Assembly: GCA_028023455.1 (NCBI GenBank)
Contig: JAQFVV010006246.1
Coordinates: 1,233,501-1,297,500, forward strand
Length of the DNA stretch: 64,000 nt
DNA from: Epiperipatus broadwayi
Lineage: Eukaryota > Onychophora > Udeonychophora > Euonychophora > Peripatidae
Direction of reading: 5' to 3'
This document shows, one piece after another, positions 52,053-64,000 of this stretch; position 1 is the stretch's first letter; the number at the start of each line of letters is the position of its first letter. Below the pieces are notes generated by a model, which ran no database searches, was not told the origin of the DNA, and saw only the letters and a list, made by a program, of their open reading frames with translations. The position numbers were made by a program, and so were the translations under genes.

Positions 52053-53693
52053 TTAATTGCTGTTGTTCATTGATAGTATCTCAGATGCATCTACATAGTC
52101 CAGCTCTATTTCTTCATCAGAAAATTCGCCTGGTTGACAAAATGGGTTGGTTTGATCATTGTCTATTTCTTCAGTTTTTATTTTTTTTATACGTCTATTC
52201 TTATTTGGTGGTCGGCCTGGTTTTCTTTTTGGTTCTACTTCTACTGATATATTTTGTGATGTATCTATAGTTATTTCTTCCATGATTTGTGTGCTAGTCT
52301 TGTTTATTATTCTTGATGTTTGCAATATATTCCCCTCATTATTTATTTTGCTATTATTGAGTAACTGTGTTTCATTCATTGCTGTTTTGTTTTTGCTTTC
52401 TTTTTGTTTATCTAATTGTCGAGTCTCTTTGCCTTGTGCTGGAGGTTTATTATTCACTATATTTGGTGCTTGGTCATCAATTTGTGAGTTTGTGCTTATT
52501 ATCATATTTTGGGTGTTTGGTTGATCTGATTCCTGCACACTCATTTGATTTTCTGAGTTTGATATATTTATATTATTAGATAGTTTTTTTTTCTTTTTGT
52601 TTTTTTCTGTTTCTATGTCTATTTTTTTTTCCTTATTGATATCTGTATATTCACTATTTTCTATATTTAGTAGTTCTTTATTCATATTTCCTATCTTATT
52701 TATTGTCTGCTTAGTATTATTTTGAGGTCTGTCTAATAGCTTTGCCTCATCTTTCATGGTAGGTCCCAGCTCTGTTCCCTGCTCTGGTTTCTCTTGAGAC
52801 AGATCAGCTGAGGTCAAGTTGTTTTTATTGTTTGGGCAGTTTACAGCTAGATGCCCTCTGATTCCACAACCATAGCATTGAGGTCTCAGGCCTTTTATTT
52901 GCAGAGTCAAAATAGCTTCCTGGTCTATTATTTGGTTAGGGATGTTTTCAGGATTGATATTTTCATTTAACTTAATTTTAAAATAAAAGCTGTTGGTGTA
53001 GATTGGGATAGGTGTGTCTGTGCAGTAAATCGGTTTGATATATATAGGTTGACCAAATGGCTGTATTAATTTTGTAAAATCTTGCATATTATAGCCGAAG
53101 TAGGTATTTTTCAATGTTCCTGTGTAGTAATTTTGTAAATTTTTATCTACTATAATAAGAGCATAATTTTGTAATACTTTAATTTTTTCTTGAAACTCTG
53201 CACATTGCTTTTCGTTAAAGAAATCAACCGCTATATATCTAGAATTTGGGTGGTCTCCGATTGTTTGTATAGCATGCCACATTTTTTTCTCATCTATTTC
53301 TTTATATAGGAGATCCCTTGGGAATTTATATAAAGTTAAATTTTTGTCAGTAACTGCTAATACTACAGATTTATTCGAAAAGAATTTATTAAATGTTTTA
53401 AATAATTTTTTAGGTATGGTTTCATTGAACTTTTGATTGATCTCTATCAAATCTTCTTTAGTCCACGTTTGGATTTCCGGTTCATTATAATTTTCATTGC
53501 CTTGGGTTAAATCGTCAATGTCATTTTTGTTAGCTCTTCTGAATCTTGTAGTTTGTGTTGATTCTATATTTTTTTTGAAAGATAGATTTGTTTTTATCAC
53601 ATTTGCATACGTTTTAGCATTTCCTGCATTGTTTGAATTTGTGCTAATTTCCCTTACGTTAGATAATGTAAAAATTTTTCCTCCTGACGCCAT
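52053..53693 (-). CDS. LINE 3 ORF1: 546-residue Gag-like protein with one CCHC zinc knuckle
   Basis: Intact frame from ATG (MASGGKIFTL) to a stop 25 bp before ORF2. The middle part (~150-290) looks like the folded RNA-binding domain of LINE ORF1 proteins (YIAVDFFNEKQCAEFQEKI, then GQPIYIKPIYC). It is followed by one zinc knuckle CYGCGIRGHLAVNCP (residues ~280). The C-terminal half is polar, Asn/Gln/Lys-rich, and contains a basic AT-hook-like stretch RKPGRPPNKNRRIKK (residues ~497-511). It probably coats the element's RNA. The close spacing to ORF2 suggests a bicistronic transcript. Confidence 0.85.
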   Translation of the reverse strand: MASGGKIFTLSNVREISTNSNNAGNAKTYANVIKTNLSFKKNIESTQTTRFRRANKNDIDDLTQGNENYNEPEIQTWTKEDLIEINQKFNETIPKKLFKTFNKFFSNKSVVLAVTDKNLTLYKFPRDLLYKEIDEKKMWHAIQTIGDHPNSRYIAVDFFNEKQCAEFQEKIKVLQNYALIIVDKNLQNYYTGTLKNTYFGYNMQDFTKLIQPFGQPIYIKPIYCTDTPIPIYTNSFYFKIKLNENINPENIPNQIIDQEAILTLQIKGLRPQCYGCGIRGHLAVNCPNNKNNLTSADLSQEKPEQGTELGPTMKDEAKLLDRPQNNTKQTINKIGNMNKELLNIENSEYTDINKEKKIDIETEKNKKKKKLSNNINISNSENQMSVQESDQPNTQNMIISTNSQIDDQAPNIVNNKPPAQGKETRQLDKQKESKNKTAMNETQLLNNSKINNEGNILQTSRIINKTSTQIMEEITIDTSQNISVEVEPKRKPGRPPNKNRRIKKIKTEEIDNDQTNPFCQPGEFSDEEIELDYVDASEILSMNNSN

Positions 53694-53908
53694 GCTTGCT
53701 TTTTTGTTCTAACTTAGTTTTATATAATAAAAGTAATTTTTTTTACCTTTTTGATAGAAAAAACTTCCTTGTGTGTGTGTGTTTCCTTTCTTCCTTCTTG
53801 GTGAATTATGTTCTATTTAAAATTTTGTAGTTTTTATTACTTTTTGCTGACTTTTTGGTAGCGCACATAAAATTATATACTTCTCCGGTTAAATAACAGG
53901 ACCGCATA

Positions 53909-54329
<421 letters not shown>

Positions 54330-54699
54330 TATGATATATCCAAATGCCATTTCCAAGTACTTAATCTTGTTTTCATTTAGCATAGACCTTATATGTATGA
54401 GTAGACAATTTTCTCTCTGCTTCACCAATTATTAAGATGTGGGTCAAGTTAAGGCATAACTTCTTATATCCCCATGCAGAAGACTGTTCATTTTCACTTG
54501 AAACATGTTTGGTTTTATGTTTATTCCATATGGTATTTTGTTGCACTTAAATAATCACAAGTGGGTGTTGAATGTCAAAAGTTTAACCATTATTGTCATT
54601 ATAAGAATTTGATAACATCTGCATGCTAAATCAATTTTAGCAAAGTACAACATTTTTTGTAGTGATGCTAATATCTCACAAATTCTGGTTATGCAATAA

Positions 54700-56320
54700 G
54701 CTCATTTACTGATGTATTTATTTAGTATTATGCAGTAGTATTCATATAGGTGAATGGATCTATCTGGATTTATAATTACCATGACTGCTATTGCCTATAA
54801 GAATACCTCCTTTATCCAAATCTTGAATTGTTTATTCCACTTTGAACTTTAAGACAAATGGAACTGGCTGATCATTTTTTGCTATTTTAATGTTCACTGT
54901 CTATAATATATGTTTAACTCATGGGTTTAACTTAATTGTGGAAAATTTTCTTGGACCTCTGACTCCTGCAATGCACTTTTTATTATGTTTATTAAAATTT
55001 CTAAAGGTTTAAACTAATTTCTCTTCCATATTAGGCTTAATTATCTTTTCACATTATAAAGAAGTAGATATTTAACTTTCAAATTAATTTTATGTAGTAC
55101 AATAGTGATCTTTATCTTTCTTATTGCCTTGCCAAATTCCTATAATATTAATATCATTTACTTTCTTTATTATTTTTACAATGGTTCATATAATTATAAC
55201 CCACCATTGACAGTTTTGATTGCCTCAGAAATTTTCTTCAGAACTATAGCAAATACAATGTAAAATTATATGTTCATGTATATTTGTTACCATGTATTTG
55301 TATTGTGTTTGTTATAGTTTTGAAAAAAATTGCTGGAACAATTGAAACCATCAATAATGGGTTATAATTATATGAAGCATTGTAAAAGTAATAAAGAATA
55401 TAAATGATATTAATATTACAGTAGTTAACTCAAGTATTACCATCCTGTTTCCATTTTTCAATCATTACTATATCAGTTTTGTGACATTAGAAACAATCCT
55501 GATTAGTTGTTTATTTTCACCTGTTATTTATTTATTTTAATGCCAGTTCCACTTTTGCCAATCTCTCCACCTGATTTACAGTCCACACATAGTTCAGTTT
55601 TAGTTTTTTTCTCTGTGTTTAGACAAACTCCTGATAAATATCCTATTTTTTACAAACATGAATCACAATAACATATCCAAACATTGACTGCACTTCTGCT
55701 GTTTGAGATTACAGATTCCACTTTATTCATAGTCATTGGGATTTTTATTATAACTGTACTGTTTTTGAATTCTTTAGCATTCTCTAATATTTTGTAAATT
55801 AAACATTTTTCTGTTAAATCAGTTCACCCAGAAGACCTTATCTGAGTTAGTTCATGCATTCAGTGTAATAATTGGTCAAGTAACATGCCATCCAGGTCAA
55901 AGTTGAAGGGGCACTTTTTTAGCTTGTATTTATAATCCCATGTTATAATGTAAAATTTTCTCATGTGGTGCTTCGCTTTTGTTTCTAAATCTGAGATATG
56001 CTACCAGTGTCAAATAAGTAACTTCTAATTTAATTTCTGGTAAGGTATTTCATTGGATGCTTTCAGTTTGTAGAGTCAGTTGACTACTTGCTGTAATTCT
56101 TTCTCAAACATCCACAGTAACATTGTTACTTTTATTTTGTCATCCACAATATTATTAATGAGCATGTATTTTTTATATGCTCCACTTCTAGTGATGATAC
56201 TCCATTAATATATCAGAATTTGTGAACTGTATGGATGAACTAATCAACTACACCTAGATAACTTTCACTTCACTTTTGTTTTAGTTTTCATGCAATGTGA
56301 ACTGTGTCAGTTTGCTGTAT
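54700..56320 (-). pseudogene. Decayed Gypsy pol fragment (protease to early reverse transcriptase)
   Basis: The minus strand at about 56270-56060 parallels the plus-strand relic at 7530-7800 (shared TTATCTAGGTGTAGTTG, AATATTGTGGATGACAAAAT and ACTCTACAAACTGAAAGC-like words), placing it on the protease side. Near 54880-54780 it reads PVPFVLKFKVE, stop, TIQDLDKGGILI, the same start of reverse transcriptase as at 8755. Stops are frequent. It belongs to the same Gypsy family but is independently inserted, on the other strand. Confidence 0.7.
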
Positions 56321-58686
56321 ATTCGGAAAAATTATTACAAATGTCAGCTAAGTATGCATCATAAAATTAATATAATAAAATTCACTACAAACTTTAAACC
56401 AAATAACAAGAATGTATTAACTCTAGACAAACAAACAAGTATTCGAAATAAGAATTTAATACAGTAGCTAATCTTTTTAGCAATAAATAATACAATATTT
56501 ATGAATAGAGTTATTCTACTTACAGTATAACTTAAAATTCTTCTTGGCCCACTTTATGAGCACTTGTGAGTGCTTTTTTATTCTGTTTCTTTACTCACAC
56601 ACACATTGGACAGATTTTTGCAGTTTTTATATTACTTGTTTAATGTGCATAAATTAGATTACATTAGTTGAAAAATAATTTAATTTTTTAGATGTTTTCA
56701 ATTTTGGGAAAATTTATTCATTTTTTGTCTAACTATATTGAACTTTATTTACAAAATCATCTCACATATCAACATAAATAATTAGATCCCCTCATTAACA
56801 AAAAGGTTATAATTCAGCATATCTTGGTATAGAAATCATTATAGACTATATATAAAAATAGTAATATGATTTCCAAAATGAACAATAATATCTAGGGACA
56901 TTATTACAAAAAAGAAATCTTTAATTATTCATATAACTAATATATAAAACAAATGCATTCCAAAACTCATATATCAAATTAAACATTTAACTAATAAAAT
57001 TTATAAAGAAATTTATATTTATTTATCTTTATTAACAACTTTGTCGTAAACAATTGGACAACACATGCACCATAACTATATAAGAGTAAAAATGATCGAA
57101 TTAAAACACAAGCAATAAAACTATAAAAATTTAAAGAGAAGAAATAATAATAATTATTATTTTTTTATTAACCCTTTACACACACACACACACATATATA
57201 TATATATGAATCTTAAAAACATTAGTAAATAATCAAATCAAATCAATGTTTGAACTTGAACTCCCTATTTAAAAGAGTCAAATTAACACTAAAAAGAATT
57301 ACTTCGCTTTGGTGATTGGCAAAACATATATTTGAACGGCGTTTTTTCTTAAAAATCAGCACTTAAAACTTCACAATAGATTTAACAATCTAGATCACAA
57401 AAATATCTAGCATTACTCTAAATAATAAACAAAATTCACATATGACTTTAACATTCTAAAACTACAACAATAAAAGGTTTATTCACTTTTAAAACTCAGC
57501 AATAAAAATACAAATGATTTTGTTTTAAGATATTAAAATCAATATTTAAAATATTTCTAAAATAAGGTTCATCCATTAAAGAATCATATAAAAATTATAT
57601 GTATCAGTAAAGTATATTACATTAGTAATATAAAAGAAAAAATATGTGTATCTTTCTAAAAAAAATCCTACCTCATATCTTTAGAATAACAATAAAGTTT
57701 TATGTGTAATTATTGCACGCACACATGTTCATATGATAAAGTAATACCACGAAATATTCCAAGCAATTTTAGAAAACAATAAAATATACATCATGTAAAA
57801 TTAATATATTTTACAAAATTCACCTAATGACACTAATCTTGTCAGTCACTCTCAGACATTTTCTGGTCCAATATTTCATATAAAAACATATTAAATATTA
57901 ATAATGTCCATTCAGCATCACTAACATACCTTAAAAATGTTTATAAAAAAAACGTTACAAAGAATTAAATTATTCTTTAAAATATTAATTATGTTAGATT
58001 AAATAAATATTTAAATGTAATTTTCCCTACCTAACACTAATAAAATTTAATATTATAATTAGTATGTGAAATGATAAATAAAACTATAGTTACTAAATCC
58101 AATTCTTTCTTTTCCATAAAGTTCAAATTAAAAGTTTTTTCTTTCTCATAATATTTCTTTATTAGAAGTTTTCTATCAAAGCTTGTTGCTAAGTTGACCA
58201 CTGTTCAAAGCTTTAGAACAAAAACTTTTCTCTCCTCCCCACATAGCACGTAAACTCATAAATGATAAAAAAAAAAAAAATGAAAATGAAGTCAACTTTT
58301 AAATCCAAAATATTTTTAAATAATAACTACCAATCCTGTTATAAAAGTCTATAAAACACAGTCTATTTTCTGCAGCTTTCCAGGAAAAATAATTATTAAA
58401 TTGTGATATCACTTGGGAAAGTTTTAAAAATAGTCTCCGGAGTTTTCCTATTCATTTGGATTATACCGGGTTCAGATGCATTAGTGTCAGCAATATAAAT
58501 CTATACATATTTGTATGGAAAATAGATATTTTATATTTCATTAAAAATATCATTTTATGATAATTTAAATGAAGTCATTTATAAAGTTATTTTTTTTGGT
58601 CAGGGTAATATTTTTAATTAACCATTTTATTCCCTTTACTAACAAATAACTTTAAAAATCAGTTTTTACAATATTAAATAATTTAT
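56321..58686. other. AT-rich intron sequence, nothing recognised
   Basis: Contains a compound (AC)n(AT)n tract at 57178-57208. No exon with CUB wording and no element protein was found. Confidence 0.45.
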
Positions 58687-60878
58687 TGTAACGATCCGGA
58701 GAATATGGACTTAACGTGATCTGCACTACAGGGCGCCATCTAGGCATTTGAACCTAGAAAAATTTATAAAGTAGGCAGATACGTAAGTCAAAAAAAATTT
58801 TTTTTTTTTTTTATTCCGGTCGTTAGCCCATGTCACTAGCTCAGTGGAATAGCAGAGATTTAATAAGATAATCTAAGAGTATATATATAAAAAAGAATAA
58901 AATAAGCCACTGCCAGTAATTAACATACAAAAATTTATTTACGCACACATAAATATAAGATTGAAAATTGTTTTAGTATCAGTTTACATTTTAACATTTA
59001 ACATTCTTTTTAACTTTACTTTAATTTACATTTAATTACTATTATATTATAATTTTACATTTTAATTAAGTTCGCACATATAAATTTATGAAAGCTTGTT
59101 TATAATGTTGAATATAGATCGGTTACATAGATTTCACGGTCAAAAACATTTCAAAAAAAACATAAATGATCAAAATACAAAATTATTGATTACTGACAAT
59201 TGCGGAGGGAAATTTATATGTAACCCAATAGTATTCACCATAAGATACTCGCATTGTCACCAATAACTTAAAAGACATCCGAATAAATACATTTTAGATA
59301 CTCACCGTAAGGTATCATTATTTATCGAATGTCTATATATTTTGATCAAATATGAAAACCCAAAACATACTTAACCGATAACCAATCCATGCAAGCGTCT
59401 ATAAACAACTTAAATTTAATGCATTTTTATTTAGGGTCAAGTATGAATAGACCACATAGATTTGCATTTGAAAATAAAATATTCTATCCCTATTTAACCT
59501 TAGGCTAAAATTCACAGTCAAACTGGCATCAATCCATCTGATACATCGATGTATTCAATGTACTACGGAATACAGCAGCACCAAAAAGATTAAGAGAAGA
59601 TATTGACTTTCATTAGATAGGAATATTACTTCTATCCAATGAGAAGAACAATAAAAAAAAACTCCATAGAAAGGAACTGCGCTCTGCATCTTATAATTCC
59701 TTCCATAGGCAAAACGGGAGAGTGCGGTGTATGAAGCGATTCTGCCAGTAGCGAATCTCCGACTACATCTACTAACTACATCCATATATCCAATCCATTG
59801 ACTCAATCTAACAACAACACAAATAACCTAAGATTACCCTCCTCTAATATAACTTTACAAATCTATACAGCTATTCACGCCCGACTTAAGTTTAACATTT
59901 ATATAATTAATTTAACGAAAAACAAAAAAATCATGATAAAAACTTAAAGAATAAAAAATAAATAAATGGAAATGATTTTACATAAATAAGAAAAAAAATA
60001 CATCGAATAACACTATTAATAACGAATTTAGTTTGGTCAGATAGGATCATATTGCAATCATTTAAATATAGAAAATTTTAATTTAATGTTCATTATTTAT
60101 AAAATTCTTACGGTTTAAAACAGTTCATCTTTATCCGTTACTTGCCATGAACATGAATTCTCACGCCACCCTAAGATTGGTATCCATTTAGCCATTGTTT
60201 TATTTATTCATTCGGAGGTTTTTTTAGTTTAATTGGTCCTCAATGTAGGAAACGATAGTTCATTTCTTCTTTCTTTAACAGCTGAAAGAATTGACAGTGC
60301 GTCAGTCAATTCCTTCACCTCCAACTCCATACTACTACATATAGTCACATCGTAATAATCAATTTCCAGTCACTAATTAATAACTTCCAAATTTTCCTTT
60401 TATACGTATTCGAAGGATTGACTTTACATTACGTCACCAATGCGATGGTCCTTTCACTGCGGTCCGATTCCATAGGGATTTCTTCTTATTTGCTAACAGT
60501 TTCTATTGTTTTCCTATCTGACCGATGTTTTTACATTTAAATGCCCAAGGCTGGTTTACATTTAACTAATTAACAATCATTTCCATTTCTGATTAATTAA
60601 CCTGTTTTCCAAATCAAAAATATATTTAAAGATAAATTTAAAGATATAATTTTATCTCCAAATCTTTTTAAAATTTAGTTTTAAAATACTTTTTCTTTAA
60701 TAAAGTTTTATTTTAATAATTTTTCATTATCTGTGCGATTTAACATATACGAGTTTAAGATGATATTTAATTTCAATTTTTAATTCTTAAAGAAAATTTT
60801 TAAATGCGAACTTTTTAATTTACTTTCATGTTTAATAAATAAAAAAAAACAATGTAACAAACGTCTGTGCTCGTTACA
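58687..60878 (-). mobile_element. LTR of the TGTAACG family, copy E (2.19 kb, complete)
   Basis: Plus-strand ends TGTAACGATCCGGAG...GCTCGTTACA give TG...CA termini with an 8-bp terminal inverted repeat (TGTAACGA/TCGTTACA). It is the longest and most complete copy. In minus orientation it is the downstream (3') LTR of an element whose interior is 60879-61606. It carries all family blocks, including the GGGCGCCATCTAGGCATTTG region near 58731. There is no coding content. Flanks (TTTAT and TATCA) do not match as a target duplication, as expected if the other end of the element lies elsewhere. Confidence 0.8.
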
Positions 60879-61586
60879 TATCAGTAAAGTTGCTTAAAAA
60901 AAATGATCAAAAAAAAAATATTTTACTTAGGGTTAGTAATTACGGTACACGATTGACGAAGACATTTACAAAACATCCGGTTAATAATTTTACAAAAAGA
61001 CTATATACAAAAAGAAAAAGAAAATGTTGACTATCACTTACCTAAGGACCATTTATGTTTACACCCCTCCCCACAAGAGTTCTATTATTTTTTCTTATAC
61101 ATTTTATTTTTTCACATGGCATGACAAGCAAGTTATTTTATTTATTTAAGAAGGTTGCATTGAACTAAATACGTTTTGAAAGATAATGGATTTATACGTG
61201 TATATTTGCAGCACAATTATACATACCACCAACTTATTTATGACTGATTAAAATGCTTAAATAGGATTACACTGAAGTCAATTCCCAACGGTACTCATTG
61301 TAAGGTACCACATTTCGATCATAAACTTACGTGGCTGTGCGCGCCTATACACGTTAAAGCATAATATATATCAACAAAAAAAACATATTTATTGCAACCT
61401 ATTGACTTTTTTTTTTAACAAAAATTAGTTTTTAAAATTTTTTTCACTTTCTTGTGTTTAATATATATCGCAATTTCTTTTACTGGCAGAGCTTTTATAA
61501 GATTTAAAGTATACGACTTATGTAAACAGATAAAATATTTCATTTTGACAAAATTTGCTCAGGGTATTTGTGATTTATTAAAGATC
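60879..61586 (-). mobile_element. Short non-coding interior of the TGTAACG-family element
   Basis: About 0.7 kb between the primer-binding site (61587-61606) and the 3' LTR. It shares ordered blocks with 14268-14781, including a G-rich stretch (plus-strand CCCCTCCCC near 61065) and GTCAACATTTT. No ORF is present, and gag and pol are missing in both copies. Confidence 0.65.
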
Positions 61587-61640
61587 GGCCCGAGTTGGGA
61601 AAGCCAATTGTAACGATCCGGAGAATTTAGACTTACGTAA
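61587..61640 (-). mobile_element. Primer-binding site and stub of the 5' LTR
   Basis: The minus strand at 61606-61587 reads TGGCTTTCCCAACTCGGGCC, two bases after the LTR terminus CCGGATCGTTACA (plus 61609 onward: TGTAACGATCCGGAGAAT). This repeats the outer end of copy E. The LTR match fades by about 61640, so most of the 5' LTR is lost. The site matches that at 14249-14267. Confidence 0.7.
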
Positions 61641-63466
61641 CTTGTCATATAAAAAAATATATATCTGTGATACTATCAGTTTTTATCTTTATAATCATTT
61701 TCAAGAGAAGTTTATAATAAACTTTTTAAAGACAATATTTTCTTTTAAATATTCACTGCAATTTTTTTTTAAATATACTTTTTTCAAATATTAAAAATAT
61801 AAGTTTTTTCCATATAACTTTTTGCTCTCCAAATACAGTTATCTATTCTTAAAATATAATGCATAAAAATGTTAAACTTTCAATAAATATTTCTGTTCAA
61901 CTTTCTTGCCAATGTCCAAAATATTAAAAATAAATGATATAATTTTTCTCCTAATATATTTAAAATTGTACCTTCCTTTATTAGCTATACTTTCATCCTT
62001 AATTCTTTTGAATACATACTTGTTGGTATTAAATCTATACTTTCTGTAAAGTTAGCTCAAGCTTCAATAAAAATAATTGGTAGAGAATTTATTAATTTAG
62101 CAATTTATAATCCTTCAAAGCCTTTCTTTTAAAACAATAATTTTAAATAGTAAACTAAGCAATACTTTGATGTTAATATATGATAATAATATTGATAATA
62201 TTAAGTTAACAAGTTATTAAGAGATTTATTAAGTTATTAAGCACCCAGACAAATGAGAGCATCTATTTTTATACCAAATTAAACTGGCAATTTGATTGGC
62301 TATTCAATCTTTAACTTGTGATATAATTTATATATTAGTCAAGCTTATGTAATTAAAATTTAGAAATAAAATTTATGACTCATATTAAATATCACATATT
62401 ATTAGAAGATTTAATTCTAAATTAATTTTATATTTTTATTTAAACAAACTGAACACTTTAAAATAACATTTTAAAAATAATACTTTAGTAATTTATCCAA
62501 TAATTTCATTTCAATATATCTATTTTTAAAATTTTAACTTTATTTATTACATTTGTTTTAAAGCTATTCAATTAGATAATTTCTATAACATTTACTTTTA
62601 TTTTATGATATACAGTTGTTTTCAATTTTTAAAACAATTATAAAGTATTTTTGAAACTGTCTTTACCAAACTTGTAAGCACAAAATATGAGTATTTGCTG
62701 GTCACTTGACTTTTTAAACCCAGGCAATATGTATCAATTTTATAATTACTGTCTGAAAACAGAAATGAATATTTAATTACAAAAAATATATTAAAAAAAT
62801 AGTAATATAATGATAGAATTTGGAATAATTTTGATACTATTTAAACTGTAATAAATTAAACACATTTGTCTACCACAAAATATATTTTTAATAAATAATT
62901 TATAACACAAATATTAAATTTAATTTTTATTTAAAATACATGAGCTTATGTAATTTTAAGTCATTATTTTAAAATTAACTTTTAGCACTTTGTTAAATAG
63001 GATTTTTAGTATATTATGTCACTATGGCCAGTTTTCCCAACTATACAAAAATCGTAATATTTAGTTTTACTTTATTATTTTAACATATTAACATAGTTTT
63101 TAATACATTTACAACTCTCAACTTGATTTTAGCACTGATTTAAAATATTACCAACATTATACAGCAGTTATACTATATAAAATGTACCTTTAATGTAAAA
63201 TTTTTCAAAAATTGATTTAGTAAATTTATTTGGACTTAGTAGAAAGGGCACAGTATCCTCCTATGAATAAAAAAATTAAATTAATCATCAATCTCTCAAT
63301 TAAATCTATATGAATTATAATTATTAACTTTATTACTTTTGCAGCTCAAATCTACTCAATAATATTACCTGAAATAAACTGTTTTTACATGATAAAAAGA
63401 AAATAATTTATAAAATACTTCAACATTATACCAAGAATCTTACACAAAAATATTTTTAAAACTCAT
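61641..63466. other. AT-rich non-coding sequence
   Basis: No coding exon, RNA gene or element end was recognised on either strand. Confidence 0.45.
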
Positions 63467-63679
63467 CTATACTTCAAACAGGTATGGAATTAAACATCTC
63501 ATGTTATAAGTTCCTTTCTCACCATCTGATGTAGCTAACATGAATGCATTCTCTCCTACTTTGTAAGAAATCATATATGGTCCCTCATACAGACCAAGGA
63601 ATTTTTTGAACTGATTCCTCTGAAGGTTGCTAACATGGATACATTTTTTGTATTTTATATATTTGACATAAAATATCAA
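63467..63679 (-). pseudogene. Gypsy pol C-terminal (GPY/F-like) fragment
   Basis: The minus-strand frame shows FKKFLGLYEGPYMISYKVGE and then GTYNMRCLIPYLFEV. This is the integrase C-terminal tail of Gypsy elements (YEGPY, a strand GENAF, G.YN.R.L.PYL). It is better preserved than the related piece at 26118-25933. Further upstream on minus, to 64000, a Lys-rich open stretch may belong to the same element, which continues beyond the window. Confidence 0.75.
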
Positions 63680-64000
63680 AATATTATTTTAAAATTAGAT
63701 CTTTGTTTTTTTTTAAAAAATCAGGTTATAATAATTTTAAATAGATGTTTTATTCAGGAATTATTCATCTTATTTTTTTATAATTTTCATTTCTAAAAAT
63801 AAATTTTTAATTCTTTTTTAACTTCCTTCAGTCTCACCTTAGTTTTCCTATACTTTTCCCTTTATTAAGATTTTTCCTAAGGAAATTCACCATAACTTTC
63901 TTTTGCTTTAGATACTTAAATTTCACTTTTGCCTTACCTACATCTTTATTTTGATTAATTTTTTCTTCCATAAATTTTCCATTAGGTATTAAGTTTTTAA

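Noticed and set aside
52070-52579. Hydrophobic plus-strand ORFs opposite LINE 3 ORF1
   Set aside because: Shadow frames of an Asn/Lys-rich coding strand; no independent coding signal.

Overview
This is a 64-kb stretch of an animal nuclear genome, very AT-rich, with long introns, spliceosomal exon borders, abundant retrotransposons, long (ATT)n tracts and a 500-base scaffold gap. Only two exons of an ordinary cellular gene can be supported. Both are on the + strand (11329-11472 and 34122-34306) and encode two half-CUB segments of one multi-CUB protein (cubilin-like is the best guess). Their phases fit across a 22.6-kb intron. Everything else lies in, or flanks, the introns of that gene. The species cannot be fixed; an invertebrate with a large repeat-rich genome (arthropod or mollusc, for instance) fits the element types.

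Layout. 1-11.3 kb: a long LTR copy (-), microsatellites, a 254-bp fold-back insertion with a 17-bp target duplication, a decayed Gypsy pol (+), and a degenerate tRNA-Gly. 11.3-11.5 kb: CUB exon. 14.1-22.7 kb: a cluster of one LTR family (ends TGTAACG...CGTTACA), including a copy with primer-binding site and short non-coding interior, a head-to-tail LTR pair and an inverted LTR pair. 22.7-31.9 kb: a Gypsy-type element (-) with 2.6-kb LTRs, a coiled-coil gag and a gutted pol. 34.1-34.3 kb: second CUB exon. 35.9-45.3 kb: a decayed Gypsy element (-) apparently broken into by a hammerhead-ribozyme repeat element and by a LINE. 46.3-48.2 kb: a second LINE (+). 48.6-53.9 kb: a third LINE (-) lying inside an (ATT)n tract. 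54.7-56.3 kb: another Gypsy pol relic (-). 58.7-61.6 kb: a second copy of the short-interior LTR element (-). 63.5-64 kb: a Gypsy pol C-terminus (-).

The most notable items are: (1) a 1.63-kb element at 36377-38004 made of one inverted and three direct copies of a ~470-bp unit carrying a type I hammerhead-ribozyme-like motif, bounded by a perfect 13-bp target duplication inside a Gypsy RNase H region; (2) an LTR element family with ~2-kb LTRs but only ~0.5-0.7 kb of non-coding interior, seen twice independently; (3) the 6.3-kb fold-back insertion; (4) the third LINE, nearly intact, embedded in (ATT)n beside another LINE's (ATT)n tail. No operons, CRISPR arrays or bacterial features are present.
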